64,000 nucleotides of DNA from positions 11,905,968 through 11,969,967 of the forward strand of contig OZ036005.1 in NCBI GenBank assembly GCA_964035015.1, in the 5' to 3' direction. Shown one piece after another: positions 45,687 to 54,251 of the stretch (the stretch's first letter is position 1; each line of letters opens with the position of its first letter). A program made the translations under genes and the position numbers. Source of the DNA: Corallium rubrum. Its lineage: Eukaryota > Cnidaria > Anthozoa > Scleralcyonacea > Coralliidae. The notes beneath the pieces are model-generated. The model saw only the letters and a program-made list of their open reading frames with translations. It did not search any database and was not told where the DNA came from.

Positions 45687-46468
45687 ATGAGTCTGTTTTA
45701 TGGTTACAGCAGACCAATCACTAATAAACAACTCAACGACAGACTGAAAGCTCACATAAAGACCCATGACAGCAGAGTTATCTTCGATCTGAACGTAACC
45801 AGGGCCAGTAGAAACGCCGTCTCCAAACTCCCTCCCTTTGTTGATTACATAGAAGACAAGGACGGTGAGACCAGAATCAACTCAACCATGTTTTGGAGAC
45901 CCCCTAGTATCAGCCCACAGCTTAACACTGCTGGCGACCACCACTTCCTTTACCCTGAGTCCTCAATAAGAACAGCCTTCCACGTTAGCATACCCAGACT
46001 CATGTTCACCGATGTCTCGGTTTTCGTTGTGGTAAAGAGGAATAGTGTGAGATCGGCGTCGGGTACCTGGGAAATGATTGTTTCCAACAATGACAACAGT
46101 CTTGGTAAGAGCATTGGGTTTAAAGCTGGGGTGAATGACAAACTGTTTATAGATGGGTCGTCACCACATAGGATTCACGAGTGTACGATTCCGGCGAAGT
46201 TCATCGGGAAGAAGGCCCTGATATCTTCCCACTGGCTATCCGGACTTAGAGTGTCACACGTCAGGATAAATGGTGAGACCCTGAAAGACTCATTTTTTAT
46301 CAGTAACATCGATCAGATAGGAACATCTTGGATGTCTTCGGGCTAAACAGTTTTAAAAAGTATTATTCAGACATCAACTTCTACGGTATGAGGATCGTAG
46401 AGGGTCGTCTGGGAGATCCTGAGATTGAGAAGATTTGTAACAGGACCATGGTTGAATATGACCTGTAA
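45687..46468 (+). pseudogene. Lectin-fold-like protein, paralogue 2, frameshifted
   Basis: Starts MSLFYGYSR and aligns with paralogue 1 throughout (VIFDLNVTRAS, FTDVSVFVVVKRNS, SIGFKAGVNDKLF). It runs open to 46346 (219 codons). The remaining part of about 40 codons (FYGMRIVEGRLGDPEI, ending VEYDL at 46468) lies in another frame, so a shift occurs near 46325-46335. Divergence from paralogue 1 is moderate, so the duplication predates the break. Confidence 0.6.
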
Positions 46469-46473
46469 TTAGA

Positions 46474-46995
46474 ATGAGGAGGAAAAGAAAAAGCGTTATC
46501 ACCTTCAATCACATTGGTAAAAACCTCCAGTCGGCTGAAGTGAACAAACTAACCCGACTCTATTCGTATTACCATAGGTTAGCGACTTGTTACAAGTGGA
46601 AACACACCCGACTGAAGAGACTGAAGATGATCCTCGAGACGGTCTCTATTGGGTTGACTGTGGTTGGGGGAATAGCCGGTCGTGTTACAGCTAACCCACT
46701 GATCCTCGGAACCATAGCCGGTCCTGGCGTTCTGATCCAGGGGTATGTGACCAAGTCGGGGATGTCTGGTAGGCTGGAGAACTGTGAGTTTGCTCACGTC
46801 AGCTACCACAAGGTCCTGACACAGATCAGAAGCTTCCTACGTGGGGTCTCCTACGACGAGACTGTCTTCCTGTCCGACGTTCGTGTACTCGACGACATTG
46901 TGACTGAGGTCTGTCCACATTCCGACAGTATGATCACACGGTACCATAGGACCTATGACTCAGCTGAGCCTGTCGGGCCTGGAGGACCTGACTGA
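46474..46995 (+). CDS. Polinton conserved membrane protein, unknown function
   Basis: 173 codons, open. Basic N-terminus (MRRKRKSVITFNHIGKN), then YSYYHRLATCYKWKHTRLKR. Two hydrophobic segments follow: MILETVSIGLTVVGGIAG and NPLILGTIAGPGVLIQGYV. A soluble tail contains YHKVLTQIRSFLRG and DIVTEVCPHSDSM. Proteins of this layout occur, to my recollection, in other cnidarian Polintons. Possible roles are virion membrane or assembly. It overlaps the convergent kinase gene by 62 bp (46934-46995). The start follows TAATTAGA-ATG. Confidence 0.65.
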   Translation: MRRKRKSVITFNHIGKNLQSAEVNKLTRLYSYYHRLATCYKWKHTRLKRLKMILETVSIGLTVVGGIAGRVTANPLILGTIAGPGVLIQGYVTKSGMSGRLENCEFAHVSYHKVLTQIRSFLRGVSYDETVFLSDVRVLDDIVTEVCPHSDSMITRYHRTYDSAEPVGPGGPD

Positions 46996-47681
46996 CGATC
47001 TCTGGTATGTAGACGTCTCGGTCATCCACACGAGCCATCCAACCATGAAACCTGCTAGGGATCCCACTGAGGGTACCGACCACCTCCGACTCATCCGGAC
47101 CGAAGTCTTCCCAGTCGAGACCAATCACCCTGGTCCCCTTGTTCCAAATCATTATAACTGTTTCTCTCATATACCTTTGTATCCGCTCTAGGTAATCCTT
47201 AGTTACACCGGCTTCACATTCCCGACCTCTCCTGAGCATTCGGTCGTGGCAGGTGTCAACTGAAGCGCTTAGGAGTAGTAGGGCATCAGGGGTTGGGAGC
47301 AGATTGTTTAGTGAGTGGAAGATCTTGGAATAATCAGAAAACTGTTCGTCGGTTATCCACCCATTACGCCAACAGTTCTTAGTGAAAGTCATACAGCTGT
47401 GATGTGTTCGCTCTACAATCACATTCCCCCCCCCCCCCGTTGATTAACTCCAGAGCTTTCAGGTAGGCGTCGATTCTCTCACCAAGAAACCAAGTCTCCA
47501 TCTCATACGCCCACCTCCCAGGGTCGGCGTAAAACCTTTCTAGGTATGGATTGTCGTCAACCGGCTCTTCGATGAGACGGTAGTGGTTCCTTCTAGCGAA
47601 TGGTATAGCGAACGTTGTCTTCCCCACACCAATGTTTCCGTCGAGGGCGATCAGTCGAGCACCGAGCTTTGGGTTGGTCAT
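46934..47681 (-). pseudogene. Deoxynucleoside kinase, frameshifted at a homopolymer
   Basis: I start it at the ATG at 47681, which abuts GGGGTATA. The first frame has the P-loop LDGNIGVGKTTF (about residues 11-22), LIEEPVDDNPYLERFY and WAYEMETWFLGERID. At the G-run 47426-47439 (C on plus) the frame changes. The second frame has VERTHHSCMTF (ERS-type motif), LLLLSASVDTCHDRMLRRGR (the lid Arg region) and ends SHRSYGTV. This order matches dNK/thymidine-kinase-2-type enzymes, which phosphorylate deoxynucleosides for DNA synthesis. It is the only minus-strand gene in the right half and an accessory gene for a Polinton. Confidence 0.8.
47426..47439. repeat. C14/G14 homopolymer in the kinase gene
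   Basis: A C-run on the plus strand inside the kinase coding region, exactly where the frame changes. Prone to replication slippage and to sequencing error. Confidence 0.85.
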
Positions 47682-47726
47682 TATACCCCAGGTATACGGT
47701 ACGGCTCTAAACCTCTTGTATTTTAT

Positions 47727-48035
47727 ATGAAGATTCCAAAGAGACTTAGACGACCCATACTGATTATCTTCAATGTCCTCAGAAGAGCTATCGGGGAGAT
47801 GAGACATTGTGTTAGGAGGAACCGTAGGGGGGAGTACTACGTGACTGAGTCTGTTGTTGTCTGGCCGACGGTCTTAGAAACCCCTACAGATGACCTCACA
47901 GACTTTCCACAAACAGCCTCAGAGATTCCTACAGATGGTCTCACAGATTCCCCAGAGAGGACCTCAGAGATTCCTATAGATGATCTCACAGATTCCTCAG
48001 AGATTCCTACAGATGACCTCACAGATGAAACATAG
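47727..48035 (+). CDS. Polinton small protein with acidic 11-15 residue repeats
   Basis: 102 codons from ATG 47727 (MKIPKRLRRPILIIFNVLRR), chosen because upstream codons overlap the kinase start on the other strand. The basic/hydrophobic N-terminus could be an anchor. The rest has four imperfect repeats of the type SEIPTDDLTDS. Low-complexity acidic repeats make the function unknowable from sequence. Only 45 bp separates it from the divergent kinase start. Confidence 0.5.
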   Translation: MKIPKRLRRPILIIFNVLRRAIGEMRHCVRRNRRGEYYVTESVVVWPTVLETPTDDLTDFPQTASEIPTDGLTDSPERTSEIPIDDLTDSSEIPTDDLTDET

Positions 48036-48047
48036 ATTAGTGTATAG

Positions 48048-48426
48048 ATGGCTGACGAGTCTGAGAAAACCTCGGAAGTCCCTAAGGTGACATCAGTGGT
48101 CAAGACGGAGAGTCAAGGACCCAAGACGGGTGGAGGCTGGTAAACGACTGGCTCAGATATCAAAGGTAGCCAAGGAGAGGAAAGCCAGGGAGCGGTTGGC
48201 GGCTGAGATTGGTCCTGGGGTTGGTGGTCGGTCAGCTTATTATGGTTACATAATCGGAACCGTTGGGTTGGTTATCGGTGGGGCCTCACTTTATTACACT
48301 ATGAGGCAGGAGAGAAGGGAGGTTCAGAGGTTGAAAACCGTTGATGAGGAGAAAGTAATGGAAGGAACTGTCGAACCACAAAACCCCGTTCGGACTTCCC
48401 CGGTTTTAGACACCTTCGACGAATGA
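48048..48426 (+). pseudogene. Polinton small membrane protein, frame broken
   Basis: The ATG at 48048 follows ATTAGTGTATAG. Its frame (MADESEKTSEVPKVTSVV) stops near 48142. A second frame, from about 48091 to 48426, has EAGKRLAQISKVAKERKAR, then a membrane segment GYIIGTVGLVIGGASLYYT and an acidic tail. The compact layout suggests one gene of about 125 codons with a frameshift between 48090 and 48140. Family unknown. Confidence 0.5.
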
Positions 48427-48433
48427 AATATGT

Positions 48434-48442
48434 GTTAGTATA
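48434..48442 (+). promoter_or_regulatory. GTTAGTATA start motif
   Basis: Directly abuts ATG 48443. Confidence 0.45.
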
Positions 48443-48826
48443 ATGTCATCCACCGACCGAAAAGAACTGAGGAACGAGCTCTACGACGCTCTCCTGATTA
48501 CGAGTGGAGCTGTGGCGGTCTCCATGGCTTCGAGGAAGGTCCTGAGGGAACCTTTGGGCACTCCTGAGTCTGTAAAGGGTACCATCAGGCTAGCTCTAGC
48601 CGTTGGAATTAGTACAGTTGTGGTTGGATATGCCCAGTCGAAGGGGTATCTGCCGGTCGACCTTTTTCAAAGCCCAAGTAGCCTAAAGGGGTTCCATACT
48701 CAGTGGTTATTATGGAGGTCGAGACACGTTGGCTGCCCCCTATGTCTAGGGGAGAGAGGGATGTACGGGATGCCCTACGCGCTAACAGAATTGAGGCGAT
48801 TAGGGAGAAGACCTTTGATGGGTTAG
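48443..48826 (+). CDS. Polinton small membrane protein, unknown
   Basis: 127 codons. The N-terminus is polar (MSSTDRKELRNELYDALLIT). There are two hydrophobic stretches, ALLITSGAVAVSMASR and RLALAVGISTVVVGYA. The last 40 codons overlap the nuclease gene in another frame and have unusual composition (WRSRHVGCPLCLGERG), so the genuine C-terminus may be nearer 48680 and the tail a frameshift product. Confidence 0.5.
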   Translation: MSSTDRKELRNELYDALLITSGAVAVSMASRKVLREPLGTPESVKGTIRLALAVGISTVVVGYAQSKGYLPVDLFQSPSSLKGFHTQWLLWRSRHVGCPLCLGERGMYGMPYALTELRRLGRRPLMG

Positions 48827-49092
48827 TGGGGTTGGGTGGCGGCCTTCTGAGGTATGACTTCGCGTTACCTACTAATAGTGGTTTCGTATTGATTGTGTAT
48901 GATGGTGAACAACATTTCAGCCCTTCCACTTGGTCTGGTAAGTTTACCCAGCAAGAGGCAGAAAGACGTTTTAGGGTACAGAAGATACACGATCGGATGA
49001 AAGACGAGTACGCCAAGGACAACGGCTATCAAATAATCAGGATTCCGTATTGGGAAAGACGTAACATCCGTTCTATTATCGGATCTTTGTGA
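48712..49092 (+). CDS. PD-(D/E)XK / Vsr-like nuclease
   Basis: 126 codons from ATG 48712 (MEVETRWLPPMSRGERDVR). Motifs: an N-terminal helix with RDVRDALRANRIEA, then LRYDFALPTNSGFVLIVYDG and EQHFSP. The D-G-E-Q-H-F set (about residues 65-70) is the metal-binding D/E pair, followed by RVQKIHDRMKDEYAKDNGY and IIRIPYWE. This order matches small PD-(D/E)XK/Vsr-like nucleases found in large DNA viruses and phages. Possible roles are recombination, resolution of replication intermediates or DNA degradation. Not a canonical Polinton core gene. Start choice is moderate. Confidence 0.65.
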   Translation: MEVETRWLPPMSRGERDVRDALRANRIEAIREKTFDGLVGLGGGLLRYDFALPTNSGFVLIVYDGEQHFSPSTWSGKFTQQEAERRFRVQKIHDRMKDEYAKDNGYQIIRIPYWERRNIRSIIGSL

Positions 49093-49107
49093 CGGAGTGT
49101 ATTATCT

Positions 49108-49119
49108 CTAGTTATATAT
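49108..49119 (+). promoter_or_regulatory. CTAGTTATATAT start motif
   Basis: Directly abuts ATG 49120; a variant of the shared motif. Confidence 0.4.
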
Positions 49120-49539
49120 ATGGCTAGTGTGGTTGCTGGTGGACTGTTTAACGCCTTGGCCTTCGCGGGCGCTGGATTCCTGATTTCAAAGTTAAATCAC
49201 ACCGGATATGAAGCTGAGATTAAGAGACACAACCACGCCTTTGAGCAGTTGGCCAGGGCAAAGGAGAAATGGTATGAGAGTGAGGTGGGTAGGAAGGATA
49301 GGATACAGAGGTTAAGACAGGAGCTGTCTGACGCCAACGCTGACATCAACACAACGAATCACGCCCTGGATCTGCTGAAGGACAGGTTAAGGCAGGTTGA
49401 GGCCGTCGGGTCGTCCCAACCAAAGCCTGAGTTGTCTGACTATTACAAACCATCGGGTGAGATGAAAGAGTATCAGGCCCTGTTTATTGGGTCTGTTGGT
49501 CTGGTTGGTGGGTATCTGATGTCTAGGTTTGTTTTGTAG
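49120..49539 (+). CDS. Polinton conserved coiled-coil protein with two terminal membrane segments
   Basis: 139 codons, open. Hydrophobic N-terminus (ASVVAGGLFNALAFAGAGFL). The middle is strongly charged and heptad-like (HAFEQLARAKEKWYESEVGR, RLRQELSDANADINTTNHAL). SDYYKPSGEMKEYQALFIG leads into a final hydrophobic segment, GSVGLVGGYLMSRFVL. I recall the same layout and the 'SDxYxPS...' motif in many metazoan Polintons, so it is a conserved family protein of unknown function, perhaps a virion-membrane tether. Confidence 0.7.
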   Translation: MASVVAGGLFNALAFAGAGFLISKLNHTGYEAEIKRHNHAFEQLARAKEKWYESEVGRKDRIQRLRQELSDANADINTTNHALDLLKDRLRQVEAVGSSQPKPELSDYYKPSGEMKEYQALFIGSVGLVGGYLMSRFVL

Positions 49540-49561
49540 GGGTTAAGGGGATTTGTTAGGG

Positions 49562-49571
49562 TTTAGTTATA
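49562..49571 (+). promoter_or_regulatory. TTTAGTTATA start motif
   Basis: Directly abuts ATG 49572. Confidence 0.4.
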
Positions 49572-50228
49572 ATGTCTGTTTCCTGGTCGGACTTACCGGA
49601 GGGGCTGAAGGATTTGTCACCCTCAAGCGTTGAATGGGTCTGTGTGCAGATGGGGATCGAAGCCCCGGCTTGGGATCCACCCAGATGTAGTACGAAGTTG
49701 TGGTGTGAGGATTGTTTCAGATTTCGTGTGAAGGTGAGCACTGAGATGTATTCCTGTCCAGGATGTGGTGACACGGAGTATGGATATGTTGTCGGGAGAT
49801 ACCGGGCGGCCGGTCGTAGAAGTGAACATTCGAGAAATAGTTGGATGAGGAAGAGACTCACCAGAGTTGTCAGGGATACAGCCGTTGACGTTGTCTTATC
49901 CGACTTTTCCAAGGTTCTTCGGGTGATGAAAAGTAAGGGTCTGATAAGAGGTCGTAATGTGTCCAGATACAATTATTACATCATCAGATTGTGCTCAAGG
50001 AGAGGGATTGGATTACTGGGTGGTATGAAGGATCTTAGGGAGGGGAAAACGAAGGACTTGTTTGATAACAATCTGTTCGGAATTGTTTATAAGGAGCTTG
50101 GCTGGGATCGTACCCCGGACAGGTTCTGCACTGAGTGGTTGGGACGACACCTAACGGAATGTGATCACCCCTGTTATAACGATGGACCCAGGTGTTATGA
50201 TCCACCAGGACGACGACTTAGACCCTGA
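49572..50228 (+). CDS. Zinc-ribbon protein, candidate transcription factor
   Basis: 218 codons, open. It has two Cys pairs, LWCEDCFRFRVK and MYSCPGCGDTEYG (about residues 43-66), spaced as in a zinc ribbon. A basic region (YRAAGRRSEHSRNSWMRKRL) and a helical domain with SRYNYYIIRLCSRRGIGLLG follow. A ribbon followed by a basic Y-R-x-x-S/N-H segment and an 'NYYI' element recalls the poxvirus VLTF3-like late transcription factors known from some Polintons and Polinton-like viruses; TFIIB-type ribbons are the alternative. Neither is proven. Its end overlaps the polymerase start by 47 bp. If it is a transcription factor, the shared start motifs are obvious candidate targets. Confidence 0.55.
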   Translation: MSVSWSDLPEGLKDLSPSSVEWVCVQMGIEAPAWDPPRCSTKLWCEDCFRFRVKVSTEMYSCPGCGDTEYGYVVGRYRAAGRRSEHSRNSWMRKRLTRVVRDTAVDVVLSDFSKVLRVMKSKGLIRGRNVSRYNYYIIRLCSRRGIGLLGGMKDLREGKTKDLFDNNLFGIVYKELGWDRTPDRFCTEWLGRHLTECDHPCYNDGPRCYDPPGRRLRP

Positions 50229-53200
50229 TATGTTTGACTATCCCGATGATATAGACCCTCGTCTCTATGAGAGACTAATCGGTTATGACATAAATCAGTT
50301 AGACAGAGCCCTGAGGGGTAAGACTAAGTCGTTCAGCTGTGCTGTTGTGTCCCAACACCCACTGGAACACGTAAACGCCCTTAGGAATGATGTGGTACGG
50401 CTGCTACGTCGGGAGCTGACTGAGATGAGGGGGCTGAAGTTCGCTGAAACGCTGGTTGTAACGCTTGAGAAGGAGGTGTCCGGCGGAACAACTTATAAGA
50501 CGGCTCACTTCAACAGCCACATCAAGACTATAATCAACGGCAGTGAAATCGGTCAGGACGTTGACACCGCGAATGAGGAGGTGGTGGCTAGGATAGCCCG
50601 GTGGATAAGCGAGGGATCTGGCTGGACGGTGGACTCAATCGACGGTCACTACGTTAATCTTACTGTGTACAGTCCACTGGAAGGCTCGTCATACGTCGAC
50701 CTCCCGAAGGAGTTGAGACACAGTCGAAAGGGGTTGATCAACGTTAAGAATAATGATGATAGGTGTTTTATGTGGTGTCATCTGGCTCACAAGTTTCCTG
50801 CCCCAAGAAACCCACAAAGGGTATCCAAGTACCGGGACCATGTTGACGACTTGGATTATAGCGGAATCAGCTTCCCAGTGAGTCAAAAACAGTACAATCG
50901 GGTGGAGAAACAGAATGAAATACGTATCAACGTCTTTGGTTATGAAAACGGGTTAACCTTTCCGGTTTACGTATCAGAGGAACGGTTCACTGACCTCATG
51001 AACCTCCTGATTATAACCAACGAAAACAACAAACATTACGTCCTCATCAAGGACTTTGATAGGTTTATGTACAGCAAAACAAAACATAAGAGAAAAAAAC
51101 ACTTCTGTGTTTACTGCCTCCAATGTTTCAGTTCAACGGAGGTTCTGGATAGGCATAAGGTTGTGTGTATCAGTGTGAATGGTAAACAAGCCGTCAGGAT
51201 GCCTGACCCCGGTAAGAACGTGCTGAGGTATAGTAATTTCCACAAACAGTTAAACGTTCCGTTTGTTGTGTATTCCGACTTCGAGGCGATCACGAAAAAG
51301 GTCGACAGACCGGAGGTGTCGGAGTCAGACCGAGAGAAGAAAGAGAAAAAACCATACATGGATAAGTATCAGAAACATACTGATTGTGGTTATGGGTATA
51401 AGGTTGTCTGTTGTTATGACGACAGATACAGTAAGGATGTTCAGGTGTACAGAGGCCCTGGTGCTGTCAACAAGTTCATTGGAAAGATGTTGAAAGAAGT
51501 GGAGTATTGTAAGGGTATTCGGAAAGAACACTTTAACCAGGATACGGTTCTGACTGACTCCGACAGGGCGGACTTCAGAGACGCCAACGGGTGCCACATC
51601 TGTGGTCAGGAGTATGGGGAAAGGGACGTTAGGGTCCGGGACCATTGTCATGTGACGGGAAGATATCGGGGATCGGCCCATCAGCTTTGTAACAGAAATC
51701 ATAGAATGACTGATAAGATACCAGTCATCTTACACAACCTGAGGGGTTATGATAGTCATCTCATCATGGGGGAGATCGGAAAGTTCGGACAGGAGATTAA
51801 CGTCATACCGAATAATATGGAAAAGTACATGGCCTTCATGTTAGGTAAGAACCTTGTGTTTCTGAACAGTTTTCAGTTCATGAGTAGTTCATTGGATAGG
51901 TTGGTGGGAAATCTCCCGGGGGACGCCTTTAGATACACAGCTGAAGAATTTGGTCCCCGGTCGGACCTGATGAGGACGAAGGGTGTTTACCCCTATGACT
52001 ACATGGACAACTTCAGTCGGTTTGAGGAAACGGGGTTACCACCAAAGAGTGAGTTTTATAGTGTGTTGAATGATGAGGAGATATCAGACACCGATTACCA
52101 ACACGCTTTGAAGGTTTGGGAGTCGTTTGGGATGAGAACGGTGGGGGACTACCATGACGTGTATCTAAAATCAGATGTGTTGCTGTTAGCTGATGTTTTT
52201 GAGAACTTTAGAAAGACCTGTGTTCAATACTATGGGTTGGATCCCTGTCACTACTTCACTTCACCTGGGTTGGCATGGGACGCTATGCTGAAGATGACTG
52301 GGATTGAGCTGGAGCTGATGACTGACATCGACATGTTCCAGTTCATTGAGAAAGGATTGAGAGGTGGTGTTAGTTACATAGCCAACAGATATGGGAAAGC
52401 CAATAACCCATATATGAAGGGGTATAGTGAGGACGAGGCTGTAAAGTATATAATGTATCTGGACGCCAATAATCTATATGGTTGGGCCATGAGTCAGTGC
52501 CTTCCGACTGGTAAATTTAGGTGGATGAGTGAGGGTAAGCTGAGAAACCTGGCCTGGGAACTTCCGGAAAATGACAGTCGAACTGGGATGATACTTGAGG
52601 TTGATCTTGAGTATCCTGATGAGTTTCACGACCTACACAACGACTATCCGTTAGCCCCTGAGAAGATGGAAATGCGGGAAGATATGTTGTCGGAGTATTG
52701 TTCTGAGATTAGGAGGAAGTTCGGCGTCAGTGTTGGTGGTGTTAGTAAGTTGGTAACCAACCTGATGGGGAAGGAAAGGTATGTCGTCCACTATAGAAAC
52801 CTACAGCTGTACGTCAGGCTTGGGATAAAGGTAAAAAAAGTTCACCGGGTTTTGTTGTTTGAGCAATCGGAGTGGTTAAAGCAGTACATCGACTTCAACA
52901 CGGTAAAGAGAACCGCCGCCAGAAACGCCTTCGAAAAGGACTTCTTCAAGCTGATGAACAACAGCGTTTTTGGTAAGACGATGGAGAACCTGAGAAAGCG
53001 TGTAGACGTTCGGTTGGTCACCAGTGAAGAGAAGATGCTGAGGTTGGCTTCCAAACCAACCTTCGTGTCCGCCAAAATATTTAACGAAAACCTTGTCGCC
53101 GTTCATAAGATTAAGGAAGTCCTGACGCTAAACCGACCAGCATACGTTGGTATGTGTATTCTGGATCTATCAAAAACCTTGATGTACGACTTTCATTACA

Positions 53201-53718
53201 ACTATGTGCTGAAGAGATACGGAAGTAAGGCTAAGTTGTTATTCACCGATACGGACAGCCTGACATATGAGATTGAGGCGGAAGACGTTTACAAAGACTT
53301 CTGGGCTGACAAAGACATCTTCGACAACTCGGACTATCCGGAGAGCTCGAAGTACCACAACAAGTCTAATAAAAAGGTTATTGGAAAGATGAAGGACGAG
53401 GCGGCTGGTGTTCCCATAATCGAATTCGTTGGTCTCAGAAGTAAGATGTATTCTTATTTGAAAGACAACGGAACAGGTGGCAAAACCGCGAAGGGAATTA
53501 AGAAGAGTGTCACTAAGAAACAAATCAGACATGAACACTACAAAAACGTATTACTTGATAAAAAACAGGTGTTTCAAAAAATGAAAACCATCCGAAGTGT
53601 GAAACATGAGTTGGGTAGTTATGAGATTAATAAGGTGTCACTCTCATGCTTTGACGACAAGAGATACCTGCTGGAAGACGGGATTAGTTCCTACGCGTAC
53701 GGACATAAGGATATCTAA
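50182..53718 (+). CDS. polB: Protein-primed family B DNA polymerase (pPolB)
   Basis: 1,178 codons, uninterrupted. I start it at ATG 50182 (MDPGVMIHQDDD), preceded by GTTATAACG. An N-terminal region of about 300 residues is followed by a C2H2-like finger (HFCVYCLQCFSS, about 306). Exo I is VVYSDFEA (D about 366). A four-Cys/His insertion CHICGQEYG ... HCHVTGRYRG ... QLCN (about 470-500) resembles an HNH/endonuclease-VII finger. Exo II is HNLRGYDSHLI (about 518) and Exo III YLKSDVLLLADVF (about 660). Pol motif A is YLDANNLYGWAMSQ (about 759), B is KLMNNSVFGKTMENLRKR (about 923) and C is LLFTDTDSLTYE (about 1021). It replicates the element from a protein primer at the TIR ends. All catalytic residues visible are present. 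Confidence 0.97.
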   Translation: MDPGVMIHQDDDLDPDMFDYPDDIDPRLYERLIGYDINQLDRALRGKTKSFSCAVVSQHPLEHVNALRNDVVRLLRRELTEMRGLKFAETLVVTLEKEVSGGTTYKTAHFNSHIKTIINGSEIGQDVDTANEEVVARIARWISEGSGWTVDSIDGHYVNLTVYSPLEGSSYVDLPKELRHSRKGLINVKNNDDRCFMWCHLAHKFPAPRNPQRVSKYRDHVDDLDYSGISFPVSQKQYNRVEKQNEIRINVFGYENGLTFPVYVSEERFTDLMNLLIITNENNKHYVLIKDFDRFMYSKTKHKRKKHFCVYCLQCFSSTEVLDRHKVVCISVNGKQAVRMPDPGKNVLRYSNFHKQLNVPFVVYSDFEAITKKVDRPEVSESDREKKEKKPYMDKYQKHTDCGYGYKVVCCYDDRYSKDVQVYRGPGAVNKFIGKMLKEVEYCKGIRKEHFNQDTVLTDSDRADFRDANGCHICGQEYGERDVRVRDHCHVTGRYRGSAHQLCNRNHRMTDKIPVILHNLRGYDSHLIMGEIGKFGQEINVIPNNMEKYMAFMLGKNLVFLNSFQFMSSSLDRLVGNLPGDAFRYTAEEFGPRSDLMRTKGVYPYDYMDNFSRFEETGLPPKSEFYSVLNDEEISDTDYQHALKVWESFGMRTVGDYHDVYLKSDVLLLADVFENFRKTCVQYYGLDPCHYFTSPGLAWDAMLKMTGIELELMTDIDMFQFIEKGLRGGVSYIANRYGKANNPYMKGYSEDEAVKYIMYLDANNLYGWAMSQCLPTGKFRWMSEGKLRNLAWELPENDSRTGMILEVDLEYPDEFHDLHNDYPLAPEKMEMREDMLSEYCSEIRRKFGVSVGGVSKLVTNLMGKERYVVHYRNLQLYVRLGIKVKKVHRVLLFEQSEWLKQYIDFNTVKRTAARNAFEKDFFKLMNNSVFGKTMENLRKRVDVRLVTSEEKMLRLASKPTFVSAKIFNENLVAVHKIKEVLTLNRPAYVGMCILDLSKTLMYDFHYNYVLKRYGSKAKLLFTDTDSLTYEIEAEDVYKDFWADKDIFDNSDYPESSKYHNKSNKKVIGKMKDEAAGVPIIEFVGLRSKMYSYLKDNGTGGKTAKGIKKSVTKKQIRHEHYKNVLLDKKQVFQKMKTIRSVKHELGSYEINKVSLSCFDDKRYLLEDGISSYAYGHKDI

Positions 53719-54251
53719 TTAAAACCGACAATGGGAAAAGTAATATGATGGAAGAGGGAGAATTTTATGAGATGAAAGACAGAGCACCTGAGCCAGACGA
53801 GTTAGATGAAATTGAGGGTCAGGACGAAACTGACTTCGGTGGGGGGCCAACTGTCCGTTACACAGCCAGCGGATCAGAGGGAAAACCATCTGTAGACATA
53901 AACCTGAATAATAGGTTAAGACTTAGGCCTGTTTTAGACGGCGTGCTTTTCATGTGCCGAACCTAATAGGAGAGATTAGGTACATGATAAGCACGACGTC
54001 TAAATCAAATAGGTACGGCAATTTTTATTTGGTTCGACCTTTTGATTAAGTTCGACTGAATTGGTCGTACTTAATGCATTTGGTGCGACGTTGGTTTAGA
54101 CGGCGAACTTCTCATGTACCGTATCAAATGCATAAATTATTGAAATGTATTTTCTATCCCAAATTATCCCCAAATGTAGCACTCCAGTCTAGTTGGAGAA
54201 ACATGCGCAGTATATGCAAAATCAGGCCAGGAGATATTTCATGGCGCCAAC

